Assembly: GCF_900198835.1 (NCBI RefSeq)
Contig: NZ_LT900021.1
Span: 2,046,001 to 2,110,000, forward strand
Direction of reading: 5' to 3'
DNA: 64,000 bases
Origin: Thermococcus henrietii
Lineage (GTDB): Archaea; Methanobacteriota_B; Thermococci; Thermococcales; Thermococcaceae
This document shows positions 8,796 to 19,287 of the stretch, one piece after another. Position 1 is the stretch's first letter, and the number at the start of each line of letters is the position of its first letter. Both the position numbers and the translations under genes were made by a program. The notes under the pieces were generated by a model that made no database searches, was not told the origin of the DNA, and saw nothing but the letters and a program-made list of their open reading frames with translations.

Positions 8796-9956
8796 TCAGT
8801 GCCTTCCGCTCTTCTCGGGCTTTGAACCCATTCCCGGGTTCATCTTAACGGTTTCCCTGTTCGTCATGTAAAGCTCGTGGAGGGCCTTCTTGGCATCCTT
8901 GAGGAGCACCCTGGCAACGCTGTAGTTCCCCGCATCAATTGCCTCCTTGACCTTGTCAAGGATTGTCTGAACGGAGCTAACGTTAACTCCTGCCTTCTCA
9001 AGGACCTCAAGCTGGGCCTCAATTTTCTCGAGCTCCATCTCAAGGGCGAGCTTTCCGTTCTTTTCCATGGCCCTGTGGAGCTCCTTGTTGGCCTCCTTGA
9101 GGGCGAACTCGGTCTTCACCTGAAGCTTAAGGGCCAAAGCGTAGGCTCCGGTGACGTTTCCTGCCTGAAGGCTTGCGTTAGCCTGCTCCATGAGCTGGAG
9201 CATCTCCCTAACCTGCTCCATAAGCTGAGTGGAGTTCGTGGTGTTCGCTATCCCCTCGATGGCCATGAGCCTCTCGCGGACCTGCTCCATAATCATCCTA
9301 ACCTGCTCGGCCGTAACGTTGGCCTGAACCTGCTTGGTGGTGCAGTTGCAGGCCTTGAGCTCCCTGGAGACCTTTTCCATGACCTTCTCAGAGGCCTTGC
9401 TCTTGACCATTACCATCTCCCTGACCTGGAACCTCTCCATGAGCCTGGTGACGTTGGTCGACTGGTTGACGTATACTATCATCGCACGGTTCTGGACGGC
9501 GAGCCTAAGAGCGGTCTGGACTGCAAGGCTGTCGTTGCCGGCAACGACGACGCTGGCGTTGAACTTGATTCCAAAGAGCTTGCTGGCGTTGCCCATAACC
9601 GCGAGGTCAGTCTCGTACCTGTTGGCTCCCCACCAGCGGTAAACAGTTATGTTGTACTCTTCAAGGTCGGTAACGTACTCGCTCACAACCGCGTCGGGAC
9701 CGCCTATTATTATAACCTGGTCCGGGGCGTAGCTCAGTATCTCCGCTGTAACGTTCGGGTCGTAGGTGCCCCAGGTGGTCGTCACGACGACCGCACCGGT
9801 CAGGTTGGCGAGGTACTGAGCTATCGCGTTGTCTGCGGCATTGTCGCTGACGAGGATTACTGTGACGGTCTCTTCCGCCGAGGCACCGCCAACACTGAAT
9901 GCCATTCCAATCATAAGCAGTCCGAACAGGACTGCCACCAACTTCTTACCCATCAT
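8796..9956 (-). CDS. Secreted protein with cell-wall-binding repeat 2 domain and helical tail
   Basis: An exported protein of 386 residues. The signal peptide is MMGKKLVAVLFGLLMIGMAFSV..., with cleavage probably after GGASA. Residues ~30-160 match the CW_binding_2 (PF04122) pattern (VTVILVSDNAADNAIAQYLA, VIIIGGPDAVVS, RWWGANRYETDLAVM, VVVAGNDSLAVQTALRLA). The rest is helical and Glu/Lys/Gln-rich with several NVT/NST glycosylation sequons. The C-terminus is basic with no membrane anchor. A ribosome site GGTGATGAG precedes the start, and GCTTAAATAG near 9990 is the likely TATA. It may bind the S-layer; the ligand is unknown. Confidence 0.87.
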   Translation of the reverse strand: MMGKKLVAVLFGLLMIGMAFSVGGASAEETVTVILVSDNAADNAIAQYLANLTGAVVVTTTWGTYDPNVTAEILSYAPDQVIIIGGPDAVVSEYVTDLEEYNITVYRWWGANRYETDLAVMGNASKLFGIKFNASVVVAGNDSLAVQTALRLAVQNRAMIVYVNQSTNVTRLMERFQVREMVMVKSKASEKVMEKVSRELKACNCTTKQVQANVTAEQVRMIMEQVRERLMAIEGIANTTNSTQLMEQVREMLQLMEQANASLQAGNVTGAYALALKLQVKTEFALKEANKELHRAMEKNGKLALEMELEKIEAQLEVLEKAGVNVSSVQTILDKVKEAIDAGNYSVARVLLKDAKKALHELYMTNRETVKMNPGMGSKPEKSGRH

Positions 9957-10179
9957 GGCTCATCACCATTACCAACTACGAAAAAGCCCTATTTAAGCTT
10001 TTTTCACGAAATTAAGGGCAGATAGACGGTTTCTTAAAAATTCGGGGGATTTCGTTTGTTCTTTTGCTTCCCACACCGAACCACAGAGGTTTTCATCGTT
10101 CCAAATCGTTCCAAACGCCAAGTTAGCACCCACTAATCCAAAAGGGGGCATGACAATTCTCCAGAAACCAAAAGGAACG
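9957..10179. other. Intergenic region, promoter of the CW_binding_2 gene
   Basis: It holds the TATA element (GCTTAAATAG on the minus strand near 9990-10000) and AT-rich sequence. A short direct repeat CGTTCCAAA occurs twice near 10096-10116. I see no gene here. Confidence 0.5.
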
Positions 10180-10752
10180 TTAATCTCCGATTATTGCTAC
10201 CGCCCTAACAGGGCTTCCAGAGCCACCCTCGATTCTCAAGGGGAGGCCTATGAACGTGAAGGTTCTCCCAACCAGGGCCTCAAGGTTGACGAGGTTCTCG
10301 AATATCGGAACTTCTTCGCTGAGGAGAATGGTGTGAACGGTCTCGTCGCCGATGCTCATCGCGTCGGTGCCGACGGCTTTAACTCCCTCGGCCACGAGGA
10401 AGAGCGCGACCTCCGGCGAGAGCTCCCTCCCGCCCGTAAGGAAGAGGACAATCCTACCGCGATAACCGGAGTCGGGAATCTCATCGAGCTTAACGGTTCC
10501 CTCGCCATTGCGAACGTCCACCACGAAGGCCTCACCGATGAACTTCTCAAGGGGCATCTCGTCTATCGTCTTTCCGCCGGGAATGAAGTGAGCCGGAGCG
10601 TCAACGTGCGTCCCCGAGTGCTCGCCGAGCTTGAGGGCGTTCATGTAGTAGCCGTCGCGCTCGATGAAGGCCCAGGGCTTGACCTTTACCTCCGGGTCGC
10701 CGGGGTAAACCGGCGTGTCCTCTCCCAGGGGGAGCGAGAGGTCGACTATCAT
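10180..10752 (-). CDS. Cyclase/kynurenine-formamidase family metal hydrolase
   Basis: A member of the cyclase family (PF04199) of Zn/Mn-dependent amide hydrolases. The hallmark is HSGTHVDAPAHF at about residues 43-54, where the His/Asp side chains bind metal. DLSLPLGEDTPVYPGDP near the N-terminus is also typical. The length of 190 residues is slightly below the usual ~210. It is divergent from ahcY, with about 50 bp between the starts. Kynurenine breakdown is unlikely in this organism, so the real substrate is unknown. Confidence 0.88.
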   Translation of the reverse strand: MIVDLSLPLGEDTPVYPGDPEVKVKPWAFIERDGYYMNALKLGEHSGTHVDAPAHFIPGGKTIDEMPLEKFIGEAFVVDVRNGEGTVKLDEIPDSGYRGRIVLFLTGGRELSPEVALFLVAEGVKAVGTDAMSIGDETVHTILLSEEVPIFENLVNLEALVGRTFTFIGLPLRIEGGSGSPVRAVAIIGD

Positions 10753-10805
10753 AACAACACCAACCCTTTTTAACTCCAGAAATTAAAAACCCACCGGTGG
10801 TTGGT

Positions 10806-12071
10806 ATGGACTGCACGAAGGATTACTGCGTCAAGGACATCTCCCTTGCCCCGAGCGGGGAGAAGAAGATTGACTGGGTCTCGCGCTTCATGCCCGTTCT
10901 CCAGACGATAAGGCGGGAGTTCGAGAGGGAGAAGCCCTTCAAGGGCGTCAGAATCGCCACGACGCTCCACCTTGAGATGAAGACGGCCTTCCTGCTCCTG
11001 ACCCTTAAGGCCGGGGGAGCGGAGGTTTCTGCCGCCGCCAGCAACCCGCTGAGCACTCAAGATGATGTCGTCGCGGCCTTGGCGAAGGCCGGCGTCAAGG
11101 TCTATGCCATCAGGGGGGAGAGCAGGGAGGAGTACTACGAGAACATGCACAAGGCTCTGGATATAAGGCCCAACATCATCATAGACGACGGCGCGGATAT
11201 GATAAGCACCGTTCACCGCGAAAGGCAGGAGTTAATAGACGAAATCTGGGGCGCGAGCGAGGAAACAACGACAGGGGTAATAAGGCTCCGCGCGATGGAG
11301 AAGGACGGGGTTCTTAGGTTCCCAATCATAGCGGTCAACGACAGCTATACCAAATACCTCTTTGACAACCGCTACGGAACCGGCCAGTCCACGTGGGACG
11401 GCATAATAAGGACGACCAACCTGCTCGTCGCCGGAAAGAACGTCGTCGTCGTTGGCTACGGCTGGTGCGGAAGGGGAATAGCGATGAGGGCAAGGGGCCT
11501 CGGCGCCACTGTTATAGTCGTCGAGGTTGACCCGATTAGGGCACTGGAGGCAAGGATGGACGGCTTCCTCGTCATGGACATGAAGGAGGCGGCAAAGGTA
11601 GGCGACATCTTCGTGACATCGACCGGCAACATCAAGTGCATTCGCAGAGAGCACTTCGAGCTGATGAAGGACGGCGTCATAATGGCCAACGCCGGCCACT
11701 TCGACGTTGAGATATGGAAGCCCGACCTGGAGGAGCTCGCCGTTGAGATAAGCGAGCCGAGGCCCAACATCAGGGAGTACAAGCTTAAGGACGGAAGGAG
11801 GCTCTACCTCCTGGCCGATGGAAGGCTAGTCAATTTAGCGGCGGCAGACGGCCACCCGGCGGAGATTATGGACATGAGCTTTGCCCTTCAGGCGAAGGCG
11901 GCGCAGTACATCAAGGAGAACCATGAGAGGCTTGAGCCCAAAGTTTACGTCCTGCCGAGGGAGATTGACGAGATGGTAGCGAGGATTAAACTTTCAGCCA
12001 TGGGAATAAAGATTGAGGAGCTCACCGAGGAGCAGAAGGAATACCTTGAGAGCTGGGAGCACGGGACCTGA
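10806..12071 (+). CDS. ahcY: S-adenosylhomocysteine hydrolase
   Basis: It splits S-adenosyl-L-homocysteine into adenosine and homocysteine and so recycles the by-product of SAM methylation; it needs bound NAD. Seen in the sequence are the catalytic region ([30 protein letters not shown]) and the NAD-binding Rossmann motif ([21 protein letters not shown]). [14 protein letters not shown] lies near the C-terminus. The 421-residue length fits archaeal enzymes. I start at ATG 10806, five bases after GGTGG; the GTG at 10797 overlaps that ribosome site. Confidence 0.97.
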   Translation: MDCTKDYCVKDISLAPSGEKKIDWVSRFMPVLQTIRREFEREKPFKGVRIATTLHLEMKTAFLLLTLKAGGAEVSAAASNPLSTQDDVVAALAKAGVKVYAIRGESREEYYENMHKALDIRPNIIIDDGADMISTVHRERQELIDEIWGASEETTTGVIRLRAMEKDGVLRFPIIAVNDSYTKYLFDNRYGTGQSTWDGIIRTTNLLVAGKNVVVVGYGWCGRGIAMRARGLGATVIVVEVDPIRALEARMDGFLVMDMKEAAKVGDIFVTSTGNIKCIRREHFELMKDGVIMANAGHFDVEIWKPDLEELAVEISEPRPNIREYKLKDGRRLYLLADGRLVNLAAADGHPAEIMDMSFALQAKAAQYIKENHERLEPKVYVLPREIDEMVARIKLSAMGIKIEELTEEQKEYLESWEHGT

Positions 12072-12104
12072 TTCCCTTTTTCGCTTTCATTCTTGGTGAT
12101 GCCT

Positions 12105-12761
12105 ATGAACTTCGAACCCTTCAAAATAACCCCCGTCGGCTTCGTAAGGAAGGAGCCGGAAACGCACATCGAAATCCTGCCCGAGTTCTGGGAGGCAACG
12201 GAGGGCCTCAGGGAGGGCGACTGGGTCAAGCTCGTCCTCTGGTTCCACGGGAGCGACACGCCGGCAAGGAGAAGAATCCTCAAGGTGCACCCCTACGGGA
12301 ACCCGAAGAACCCGCTCACCGGCGTCTTCGCGACGCGCTCGCCCTACAGGCCGAATCCAATAGCTCTTTACACCGTCAGAATTCACCGCATCGAGGAGGG
12401 CAGGCTCTACATAGACGAGATTGACGCCCTCGACGGAACGCCGGTGGTGGACATCAAGATTTTCGTCGAGCGCTACGACTGCCCCAAGGAAGTGCCGATA
12501 GAGGAGCGGGAAGCCGAGATACCCAAGGGCAGAATGATTGGCGAGGTGAACCTAATCCCGAGGAAAGCGGAGCACCTGGACGAGCTTGAGGAGGTCTCGC
12601 CGGAGGAATACGACGCGCTGATACTCGAAATCGGCCCGAAGACAACGACGTTGACGGCTAAAGAACTCGTCGAGCTCATCGATGCCCTCAATGAGGTCTA
12701 CGAGAGCCTGCCGGTGGAGATAAGGGACAAGCTCAGAACACGTGAAGCGCGCTCGCCTTGA
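12105..12761 (+). CDS. trmO: tRNA (t6A37) N6-methyltransferase TrmO
   Basis: A TsaA/TrmO (UPF0066) enzyme, which methylates threonylcarbamoyl-adenosine 37 of tRNA using SAM. The signature is [21 protein letters not shown] at about residues 80-100 (the RxPxRPNPI motif), followed by [13 protein letters not shown]. The start at ATG 12105 follows GGTGAT at 12095-12100. The C-terminus is longer than in bacterial TsaA and ends in a helical extension. The gene overlaps convergent wtpC by 29 bp. Confidence 0.93.
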   Translation: MNFEPFKITPVGFVRKEPETHIEILPEFWEATEGLREGDWVKLVLWFHGSDTPARRRILKVHPYGNPKNPLTGVFATRSPYRPNPIALYTVRIHRIEEGRLYIDEIDALDGTPVVDIKIFVERYDCPKEVPIEEREAEIPKGRMIGEVNLIPRKAEHLDELEEVSPEEYDALILEIGPKTTTLTAKELVELIDALNEVYESLPVEIRDKLRTREARSP

Positions 12762-13767
12762 AGCTGACGTAGACCTCTTTTCCCTTCTCTATCCCGAGTT
12801 CGAGCATCGATGAGCGGGTTATGAAAGCAGTAAGGGTTATATCGCCGAGGGAAAGGTGAACCCTCACGAGCGGACCGAGCTCCTCGATTGACTCAACGAC
12901 CGCTTTAAACTCGTTTCTGGCGGAGCTCTTTATCGGCTCGGTCGAGATTATTATGTCCTCCGGTCTTAAGCCGACCCTGACCCGTCCTTTGGCTTCGACC
13001 GGAAGCTCAATTTCAACACCGTTGACCCCGAGCTTTCTACCTTCGGCGATTCCCTCTATTATGTTCTCGAAGCCGAGGAAGCGAGCAACTTCCTCACTCA
13101 CCGGCCTTGAGAAGACGTCCCTGACCCTACCAACCTGAACGAGCCTGCCGTCGAGCATCACCCCAACGCGGTCGCCGAGGCTTATGGCCTCCTCAAAGGA
13201 GTGAGTCACGTGCAGGGCTGTGAAGCCCAGCTCTCGCTTCCAGCGCTTCATCTCGGTTAACAGCTTCGCCCTCGTCTGGACGTCGAGGTTCGCGAAGGGC
13301 TCGTCGAGGAGGATTAAAGATGGCTCGACGACGAGCGCCCTCGCTAAAGCTACCCTCTGTTGCTCCCCACCGCTCAGCGTCCTCGGCTTTCTGTGGAGGA
13401 GGTGTTCTATCCTAAGGACCTCGGAGATTTCTCGCACTTTGCGCTCTATTTCGGGCTTTGGCACCTTCCTGACCTTCAGGCCAAAGGCTATGTTGTCGTA
13501 GACGCTCATGTTCGGGAAGAGGGCGTAGTTCTGGGGGACGTAGGCTAAACCGCGCTTCTCGGGCGGAAGGTCAGTAACGTCCCTCCCGCCGAGGTAAACC
13601 CTCCCCGAGTCCGGCTCTATTATCCCCGCGATTATCTCAAGGAGAACCGTCTTTCCCGCACCGCTCGGCCCGAGGATTATGAAGTGCTCGCCCTCTTTAA
13701 CCTCGAGGGTTATATCCCTGAGGTAGAACTCCTTCCAGTCCTTGGAGATTCCCTCAGCCCTGAGCAT
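12733..13767 (-). CDS. wtpC: Tungstate/molybdate ABC transporter ATP-binding protein WtpC
   Basis: The ATPase of the tungstate importer, 344 residues. It has Walker A GPSGAGKT (about residues 33-40), signature [15 protein letters not shown] and Walker B LILLDEP. A C-terminal regulatory domain follows ([13 protein letters not shown]..., [19 protein letters not shown]), as in MalK/ModC-type ATPases. It overlaps the 3' end of wtpB by 14 bp and is last in the wtpABC operon. Tungstate uptake feeds the tungsten-dependent ferredoxin oxidoreductases that Thermococcales need. Confidence 0.93.
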   Translation of the reverse strand: MLRAEGISKDWKEFYLRDITLEVKEGEHFIILGPSGAGKTVLLEIIAGIIEPDSGRVYLGGRDVTDLPPEKRGLAYVPQNYALFPNMSVYDNIAFGLKVRKVPKPEIERKVREISEVLRIEHLLHRKPRTLSGGEQQRVALARALVVEPSLILLDEPFANLDVQTRAKLLTEMKRWKRELGFTALHVTHSFEEAISLGDRVGVMLDGRLVQVGRVRDVFSRPVSEEVARFLGFENIIEGIAEGRKLGVNGVEIELPVEAKGRVRVGLRPEDIIISTEPIKSSARNEFKAVVESIEELGPLVRVHLSLGDITLTAFITRSSMLELGIEKGKEVYVSFKASALHVF

Positions 13768-14506
13768 TGGCCCGCCTCCCTATCAGCCACCTGAGGACGA
13801 CGAAGATGCCGAGGCTTATCGTGACCATGAGGACCGCTATCGGCCGGGAAGCCCTCAGGCCGTAGTTGTTGAAGTACTCAAGGATTAGAACCTGAGCCGT
13901 CATCGGGTAGTAGGCCACAATCAGGATTGAGCCGACCTCGCTTATTGCCCTTGCCCACGTCATTATGGCCCCGCTCGCTATGCTCGGGAAGGCCATCGGA
14001 AGGGAAATCGAGAAGAAGGCCCTCAGCCGTGAAGCTCCAAGGGTCCTCGCAACCGCCTCAAGCTTCTCGTCAACAGCCAAGAAGCCGTCCCTGGCGGAGT
14101 TTATCGTGAAGGACGCCGAGACGAAGAGCATGGCCCCTATTATGCCCTTGTAGTTGTCGAGAATGTAGGTGGAGTACGTAACGAGGAGCATTATGCCCAC
14201 GACGGAGTGGGGAATCACTATCGGAACGTCAACGACCGCCTGAACGAGGCTCTTCCCAGGGAAGTCCTTCCTGGCCAGAACGTAGCCGAGGGGGACGCCG
14301 AAGAGGAGCGCTATCAAAGCGGTCGCCGTGGCCGTTAAAAGGGAGCGCTTGACTGCAGAAATCACAACCGGGTCGTGGAGGGTCCTGACGAAGGCATGAA
14401 AATCCTGGGCCTGCCTGAAGTAAATCATGGCGAGGGGCAGGAGTATGTAGACGATTAGAAAGCTCCCCAGTGCCGCGAAGAAGTAGAGGGTGTAGTCGCG
14501 CCTCAT
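13754..14506 (-). CDS. wtpB: Tungstate ABC transporter permease WtpB
   Basis: The membrane channel of the tungstate importer, 250 residues with about six hydrophobic segments. The EAA loop that contacts the ATPase is visible as [20 protein letters not shown] (about residues 152-171). It lies 37 bp after wtpA and overlaps wtpC, so the three genes are cotranscribed. Confidence 0.93.
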   Translation of the reverse strand: MRRDYTLYFFAALGSFLIVYILLPLAMIYFRQAQDFHAFVRTLHDPVVISAVKRSLLTATATALIALLFGVPLGYVLARKDFPGKSLVQAVVDVPIVIPHSVVGIMLLVTYSTYILDNYKGIIGAMLFVSASFTINSARDGFLAVDEKLEAVARTLGASRLRAFFSISLPMAFPSIASGAIMTWARAISEVGSILIVAYYPMTAQVLILEYFNNYGLRASRPIAVLMVTISLGIFVVLRWLIGRRANAQG

Positions 14507-14543
14507 TGCACTCCCCCTAAATAGGGAGAGGGGAATAAAAAGC

Positions 14544-15662
<1,119 letters not shown>

Positions 15663-15712
15663 TTAACGTAAATGAAAGTGTTTTCGTGAATTGGGGCGGA
15701 ATAGTCGAAACG

Positions 15713-15726
15713 CATTTATATATAAT
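15713..15726 (+). promoter_or_regulatory. TATA box of the DUF234 ATPase gene
   Basis: CATTTATATATAAT, a strong archaeal TATA element about 33 bp before the GTG start at 15753. It predicts a very short leader. Confidence 0.6.
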
Positions 15727-15752
15727 CGTGTTTATACTATTTGGTGAAAGCC

Positions 15753-17069
15753 GTGGAGTTCATAGACCGCGAGAGGGAAATGGGAGTTCTCGAGCGGGAG
15801 TGGGAGAATCGGCCGTCATTCGTCGTCCTCTACGGCAGGAGAAGGGTTGGAAAGACGAGGCTGATGCGCGAGTTCTCCAAGGGCAGGAATACCTTCTTCT
15901 TCACGTTCCCCGAGGCGATAAGGAAAGTGCAGATGAAGGAATTCAAGCGCGCCCTTGCCTCGTTCTTCGGGGACGGACTGATACTGAAGGTTGAGACCGA
16001 TAACTGGTTCGACCTCCTGAGCTATCTCGCCAAGAGGGCAGACGACTGTCTCATAGTCCTTGACGAGTTCACCTACGCCATAAAGTCCGACCGGAAGATT
16101 CTGAGCGACCTCCAGAGGGCCTGGGACGGAATTTTGAGCGAGAAAAACGTCATGCTCGTCATCTCCGGTTCATTACTCGGCATGATGTGGGACGACGTTC
16201 TGAGCCACGCTTCGCCCCTCTACGGCAGGAGGACGAGGAGCATTCACCTAAGGCCCTTAGATTACCCCAACGCCCTGAAGTTTTTCCAAGACAGGGAATA
16301 TGGAATACGAGCTTACATGCTCGTTGGGGGGATTCCACCCTATCTGAGGCTCGCTTCCCGCTACTCCTCGATTGAGGAGTTCGTTAGAGAGGAGTTCTTG
16401 AGCGACTACGGCCTGTTCTACGACGAACCCTACATAATCCTCGGAGAGGAGCTGAGGGAGCTGAAAAGCTATTTCTCCATCCTCAGGGCGATTGCAGAGG
16501 GCAACAGGAGGCTTGAGAGGATTGCGAACTACCTCGGCCTTCCGGCGAGGAGCGTTTACCCCTACATCGAGACCCTCATGAGACTCGGCTTCGTCGAGAA
16601 GGAAACACCAATCCTCGGGAGCAGGAAGGTAAGCCTGTATCGGATAAGCGACCCGGTTCTGCTGAGCTGGTTCGTTCTGACTTACCCCCAGATGGCCGAG
16701 ATAGCCTCTGGAACCGCCAAGCTCGATGGCCTCTACAAGGTTTTCTCGGTTCGCTTTGAGGACCTCGCGAGGGAGTTCCTTCTCCTCAAGAGGCCGGTCG
16801 AGTTCGAGGCCCTCGGCAGGTGGTGGTTCAGGGGCGAAGAAATCGACATCGTGGCGTTGGGCAAAGATGAGGTCAGCCTGATTGAGGTCAAGTGGAAGGA
16901 CCTGGGCGAAAGGGACGCGAGGAGGGTTTTAGGAGAGCTGGAGGGCAAGGCAAAGCTCGTCCGCTTTGACGGTGCTTTCAGGTTTGGCCTCATCGCGAAG
17001 AGTGTCGGAGGAAAAGAGGAGCTGAGGAATGAAGGCTACCTCGTCTGGGACTTGGAGGACTTCCTCTGA
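15753..17069 (+). CDS. Archaeal ATPase with C-terminal DUF234 nuclease-like domain
   Basis: A member of the archaeal ATPase_2 + DUF234 family. The N-terminal part has Walker A GRRRVGKTRL (near residue 30) and Walker B CLIVLDEFTYA. A winged helix follows (NYLGLPARSVYPYIETLMRLGFVEKE). The C-terminal part resembles a PD-(D/E)XK fold (WWFRGEEIDIVALGKDEVSLIEVKWKD, with the E-I-D ... E-V-K pattern). I start at GTG 15753 after GGTGA at 15743-15747; the TTG at 15741 would have no ribosome site. The family is abundant in hyperthermophile genomes; its role is unproven. Confidence 0.93.
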   Translation: MEFIDREREMGVLEREWENRPSFVVLYGRRRVGKTRLMREFSKGRNTFFFTFPEAIRKVQMKEFKRALASFFGDGLILKVETDNWFDLLSYLAKRADDCLIVLDEFTYAIKSDRKILSDLQRAWDGILSEKNVMLVISGSLLGMMWDDVLSHASPLYGRRTRSIHLRPLDYPNALKFFQDREYGIRAYMLVGGIPPYLRLASRYSSIEEFVREEFLSDYGLFYDEPYIILGEELRELKSYFSILRAIAEGNRRLERIANYLGLPARSVYPYIETLMRLGFVEKETPILGSRKVSLYRISDPVLLSWFVLTYPQMAEIASGTAKLDGLYKVFSVRFEDLAREFLLLKRPVEFEALGRWWFRGEEIDIVALGKDEVSLIEVKWKDLGERDARRVLGELEGKAKLVRFDGAFRFGLIAKSVGGKEELRNEGYLVWDLEDFL

Positions 17070-17101
17070 AGGAAGTTTGAAATTGTTGCACCGCGGTTAG
17101 A

Positions 17102-17665
17102 CTAACCACGATGCAAATTCTCTCTCATCTCAACGAGTCCCTCAACGAGCTCCCGGAAGTAGTTGTAGAACTCGCTCTCACGGAGCTTTTCGAGGGTTCC
17201 CCAGAACTCGTCGAGGTTCCTGAAGCCGGCCTTCTCGTACTCGTAGGCCTGAATCAGCATCTCCAGCCTATCGGCGAACTTCACGAGCTTTCCTTCTGTG
17301 CTCGTCTCCTCCTCGTACTCGCGCCACAGCTTGAAGTACTCCTTCGGTTTTGGCGATGAAAGCAGAAGCTCCATAACCGCTTTCTTCTCGGCCTTGCCCT
17401 TGTCAAGGTAGTACTGGGCAGTCTTCGGGATATCTGTTATCCTCGCCTCGCCGACGTCGTGGAGGAGGGCTATCTTCAAGGCTTTCTCGACGTCGATTTC
17501 GACCCCTTTCGCCTTCAGCTCGTCCGCGAGGAAGAGAGTTATTAAAGCGACGCGGTAGCTGTGCTCGGCCACGCTCTCCGGGTTTGGAACGCCCCTGAGG
17601 AGCCAGCCCGTCCTTGGGAGCCTCTTGAGGTTGCCGAGCTCGATTAGGAGGTCGAGCATGCTCAC
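17102..17665 (-). CDS. HD-domain hydrolase (HDDC2/YfbR-like nucleotidase)
   Basis: A metal-dependent phosphohydrolase of the HD superfamily, 187 residues. The motif residues are visible: VAEHSYRVALITLFLAD (first His), LLHDVGEARITDIP (the HD pair) and LVKFADRLEMLIQA (the last Asp). This spacing matches the HD_3 group, whose members dephosphorylate deoxynucleoside 5'-monophosphates. It overlaps the next upstream gene by 4 bp, so the two form an operon. The substrate is inferred. Confidence 0.9.
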   Translation of the reverse strand: MSMLDLLIELGNLKRLPRTGWLLRGVPNPESVAEHSYRVALITLFLADELKAKGVEIDVEKALKIALLHDVGEARITDIPKTAQYYLDKGKAEKKAVMELLLSSPKPKEYFKLWREYEEETSTEGKLVKFADRLEMLIQAYEYEKAGFRNLDEFWGTLEKLRESEFYNYFRELVEGLVEMRENLHRG

Positions 17666-17970
17666 TCCTCCGTTGTGAAGAGGGCCCTCTCTGTCTCGAT
17701 GGCGGTCGCTATTATCGCGTCCCCGAGGAAGCGACCGTAGACCTTAACGGTGTCGCCCTTGCCTATGCAGGGACTCCCCGCGAAGTCAACCCTTACCCCG
17801 TGGATTTTGAAGGTCGTCCTCCAGCTCGGCAGTTCCATCGGCAGGAACTCGATGACGGGCTTGTCCTCGATTTTGCCTTCGAGGACGACGTTTTTGCCCC
17901 TCAGCTTCCCGTTCAGGTCATCGGGAGTGACGACGTAGTAATAGTGATGACCGAGCTTGACGCGCCTCAT
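17662..17970 (-). CDS. Small OB-fold-like protein, function unknown
   Basis: A 102-residue protein starting at ATG 17970 (MRRVKLGHHYYYVVTPDDLNG), with GGTGAT four bases upstream. The sequence pattern (LRGKNVVLEGKIEDKP..., KGDTVKVYGRFLGDAIIATAIETE) is that of an OB fold. The open frame extends upstream to 18330, but that part lies opposite the GTPase gene and lacks a promoter. It shares a transcript with the HD hydrolase. Confidence 0.82.
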   Translation of the reverse strand: MRRVKLGHHYYYVVTPDDLNGKLRGKNVVLEGKIEDKPVIEFLPMELPSWRTTFKIHGVRVDFAGSPCIGKGDTVKVYGRFLGDAIIATAIETERALFTTEE

Positions 17971-17984
17971 GCCAATCACCTTTA

Positions 17985-18006
17985 AATTCAACCGCTGAGT
18001 TGAATT
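17985..18006. promoter_or_regulatory. Inverted repeat between divergent genes, possible operator
   Basis: AATTCAAC, six bases, GTTGAATT: eight-base arms, exact complement. It sits 14 bp upstream of the OB-fold start and 13 bp upstream of the GTPase start, where a shared operator or overlapping promoters would lie. Confidence 0.45.
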
Positions 18007-18019
18007 AGGGGGTGAAGAG

Positions 18020-18577
18020 ATGATAAAGGTTGCGATAATCGGTGCCGAAAACGTCGGCAAATCAACCCTCATGAACGCACTCGTGGGCGGGAAGGTGAGC
18101 GAGGTGGAGGATTTACCCGGGACGACGAAGGGGCTCGTGAGGAGGCGCTTTGGAAAGCTGAAGATACCCAAGGGTATGAAGAACCCCTTTGGAGGGGCAG
18201 ATGAGTTCGTGCTCATAGACACGGCCGGTCTCTTCGACCCGAGGCTCGAGCTCCGCGGGAAGGTCCTCAGCGAGGAGAAGTTCAAAGAGCTCATAGACGA
18301 GATAGTCTCGGCGGACATAATAATCCACATGGTCGACGCGACCGTCGGCCTTCACAGGGGCATGGAGAAGCTCCACCACATGCTCAAGATGCGCTACGAC
18401 AAGCCGATAATCGTCGTCATCAACAAGATTGACCTCGTTCCAAGGGAGCGCGTGGAGGAGTTGAGAGAAATCATAAAGAAGAGGCTGGAGCAGGAGCCAC
18501 TGGCGTTATCGCTGGTTACCTACGAGGGCTTCAACGAGCTCCTTGAAAGGATTGCCCACATGGCGATGTACGTCTAA
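18020..18577 (+). CDS. Era-like small GTPase
   Basis: A 185-residue P-loop GTPase of the TrmE-Era-EngA-like class. It has G1 GAENVGKST, a G2 region DLPGTTKG, G3 DTAG, G4 NKID, and a probable G5 near ALSLVTYEGF. No extra domain such as a KH domain is present, so it is a stand-alone G domain. The ribosome site is GGGGTGAAGAG. It is convergent with the YjbQ gene with no intergenic base. The cellular role is unknown; ribosome assembly would be a guess. Confidence 0.88.
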   Translation: MIKVAIIGAENVGKSTLMNALVGGKVSEVEDLPGTTKGLVRRRFGKLKIPKGMKNPFGGADEFVLIDTAGLFDPRLELRGKVLSEEKFKELIDEIVSADIIIHMVDATVGLHRGMEKLHHMLKMRYDKPIIVVINKIDLVPRERVEELREIIKKRLEQEPLALSLVTYEGFNELLERIAHMAMYV

Positions 18578-19000
18578 TCACTCCTCCGGCATCTCTGGAC
18601 AGGGACATATCATGACGTAGACCTTCCTGTGCCTCGGGCCGTCGAGCTCGACGAAGAGAATCCTCTGCCAAGTGCCGAGGTTGAGCTCAGCCTGGTCTAT
18701 GGGAACGACCACCTCGGGGTTGAGGAAGATGCTCGCCTTTATGTGCGCGTGCGCGTTCCTGTCAATCCTGTCGTGGGCGTAGGAACCTTCCCTCGGCACG
18801 AGCTCGGCCATCTTGCCCGTGATGTCCTCGATTAAGCCCGGCTCGTACTCGTTTATGAAGAGGCCCGTCGTCGTGTGGTGGGTGAAGACGACCGCTATCC
18901 CGTGCTTCACCTTGGAGCGGTAGACGAGCCTCTGGACCTCGTCAGTTATATCAACAACCTGACAGCGCTCCTTCGTCTCGATACTTATCTCGTACAGCAT
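18578..19000 (-). CDS. YjbQ/UPF0047 family protein (thiamine-phosphate synthase-like)
   Basis: A member of the UPF0047/YjbQ family. The diagnostic parts are VVFTHHTTTGLFINEYEPG (about residues 37-55) and AHDRIDRNAHAHIKASI with the conserved His residues. GTWQRILFVELDGPRHRKV lies near the end. Some members have secondary thiamine-phosphate synthase activity; the main role is unclear. I start at ATG 19000 after GGGGTGATT. The upstream neighbour ends 5 bp before, so they are cotranscribed. Confidence 0.93.
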   Translation of the reverse strand: MLYEISIETKERCQVVDITDEVQRLVYRSKVKHGIAVVFTHHTTTGLFINEYEPGLIEDITGKMAELVPREGSYAHDRIDRNAHAHIKASIFLNPEVVVPIDQAELNLGTWQRILFVELDGPRHRKVYVMICPCPEMPEE

Positions 19001-19005
19001 AACAA

Positions 19006-19287
19006 TCACCCCAGCTCGGCGAGGAGCCTTCTGAGGAGGTGCTCCCTTTCGAGTTTCTCCTTAAAAACAACGGCCTTTAATACCACCGCGGTTTCGTATG
19101 CATCGAGGAGTTCAAATTTGCCGGAGCGAACTTCCTCCTTTAAAACCGAGTAAATCTCCTCGATGGCGTCCTTAAAGACGGGCTCATGAGAATAAACGTC
19201 GCTTCCCGCGAGGAGGAGCCCCACCAGGTCCTTAACGAAGTCAAGTCCTTCTCCGCGCCTCCCCATCAGAGCCTTCAACCTCTCCAT
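19006..19287 (-). CDS. Small helical protein, function unknown
   Basis: A product of about 93 residues starting at MERLKALMGRRGEGLDF. It is rich in helix-forming residues (DFVKDLVGLLLAGSDVY, VLKEEVRSGKFELLDAYETAVVLKAVVF). It overlaps the 3' end of the preceding helical-repeat gene by 47 bp in another frame, or by 26 bp if the ATG at 19266 is used. I do not recognise a family. It probably works with its neighbour, but this is only inferred from the overlap. Confidence 0.65.
   Translation of the reverse strand: MERLKALMGRRGEGLDFVKDLVGLLLAGSDVYSHEPVFKDAIEEIYSVLKEEVRSGKFELLDAYETAVVLKAVVFKEKLEREHLLRRLLAELG

Noticed and set aside
8877-10025. 382-residue frame opposite the CW_binding_2 gene
   Set aside because: It is the mirror of a gene with signal peptide and domain; its composition (Leu/His/Val/Gly-rich without motifs) is typical of antisense shadows in GC-rich genomes.
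17971-18330. N-terminal 120-residue extension of the OB-fold gene (open frame to 18330)
   Set aside because: It is antisense to the GTPase gene with clear G motifs, has Ser/Pro-rich shadow composition, and a ribosome site exists at 17970.
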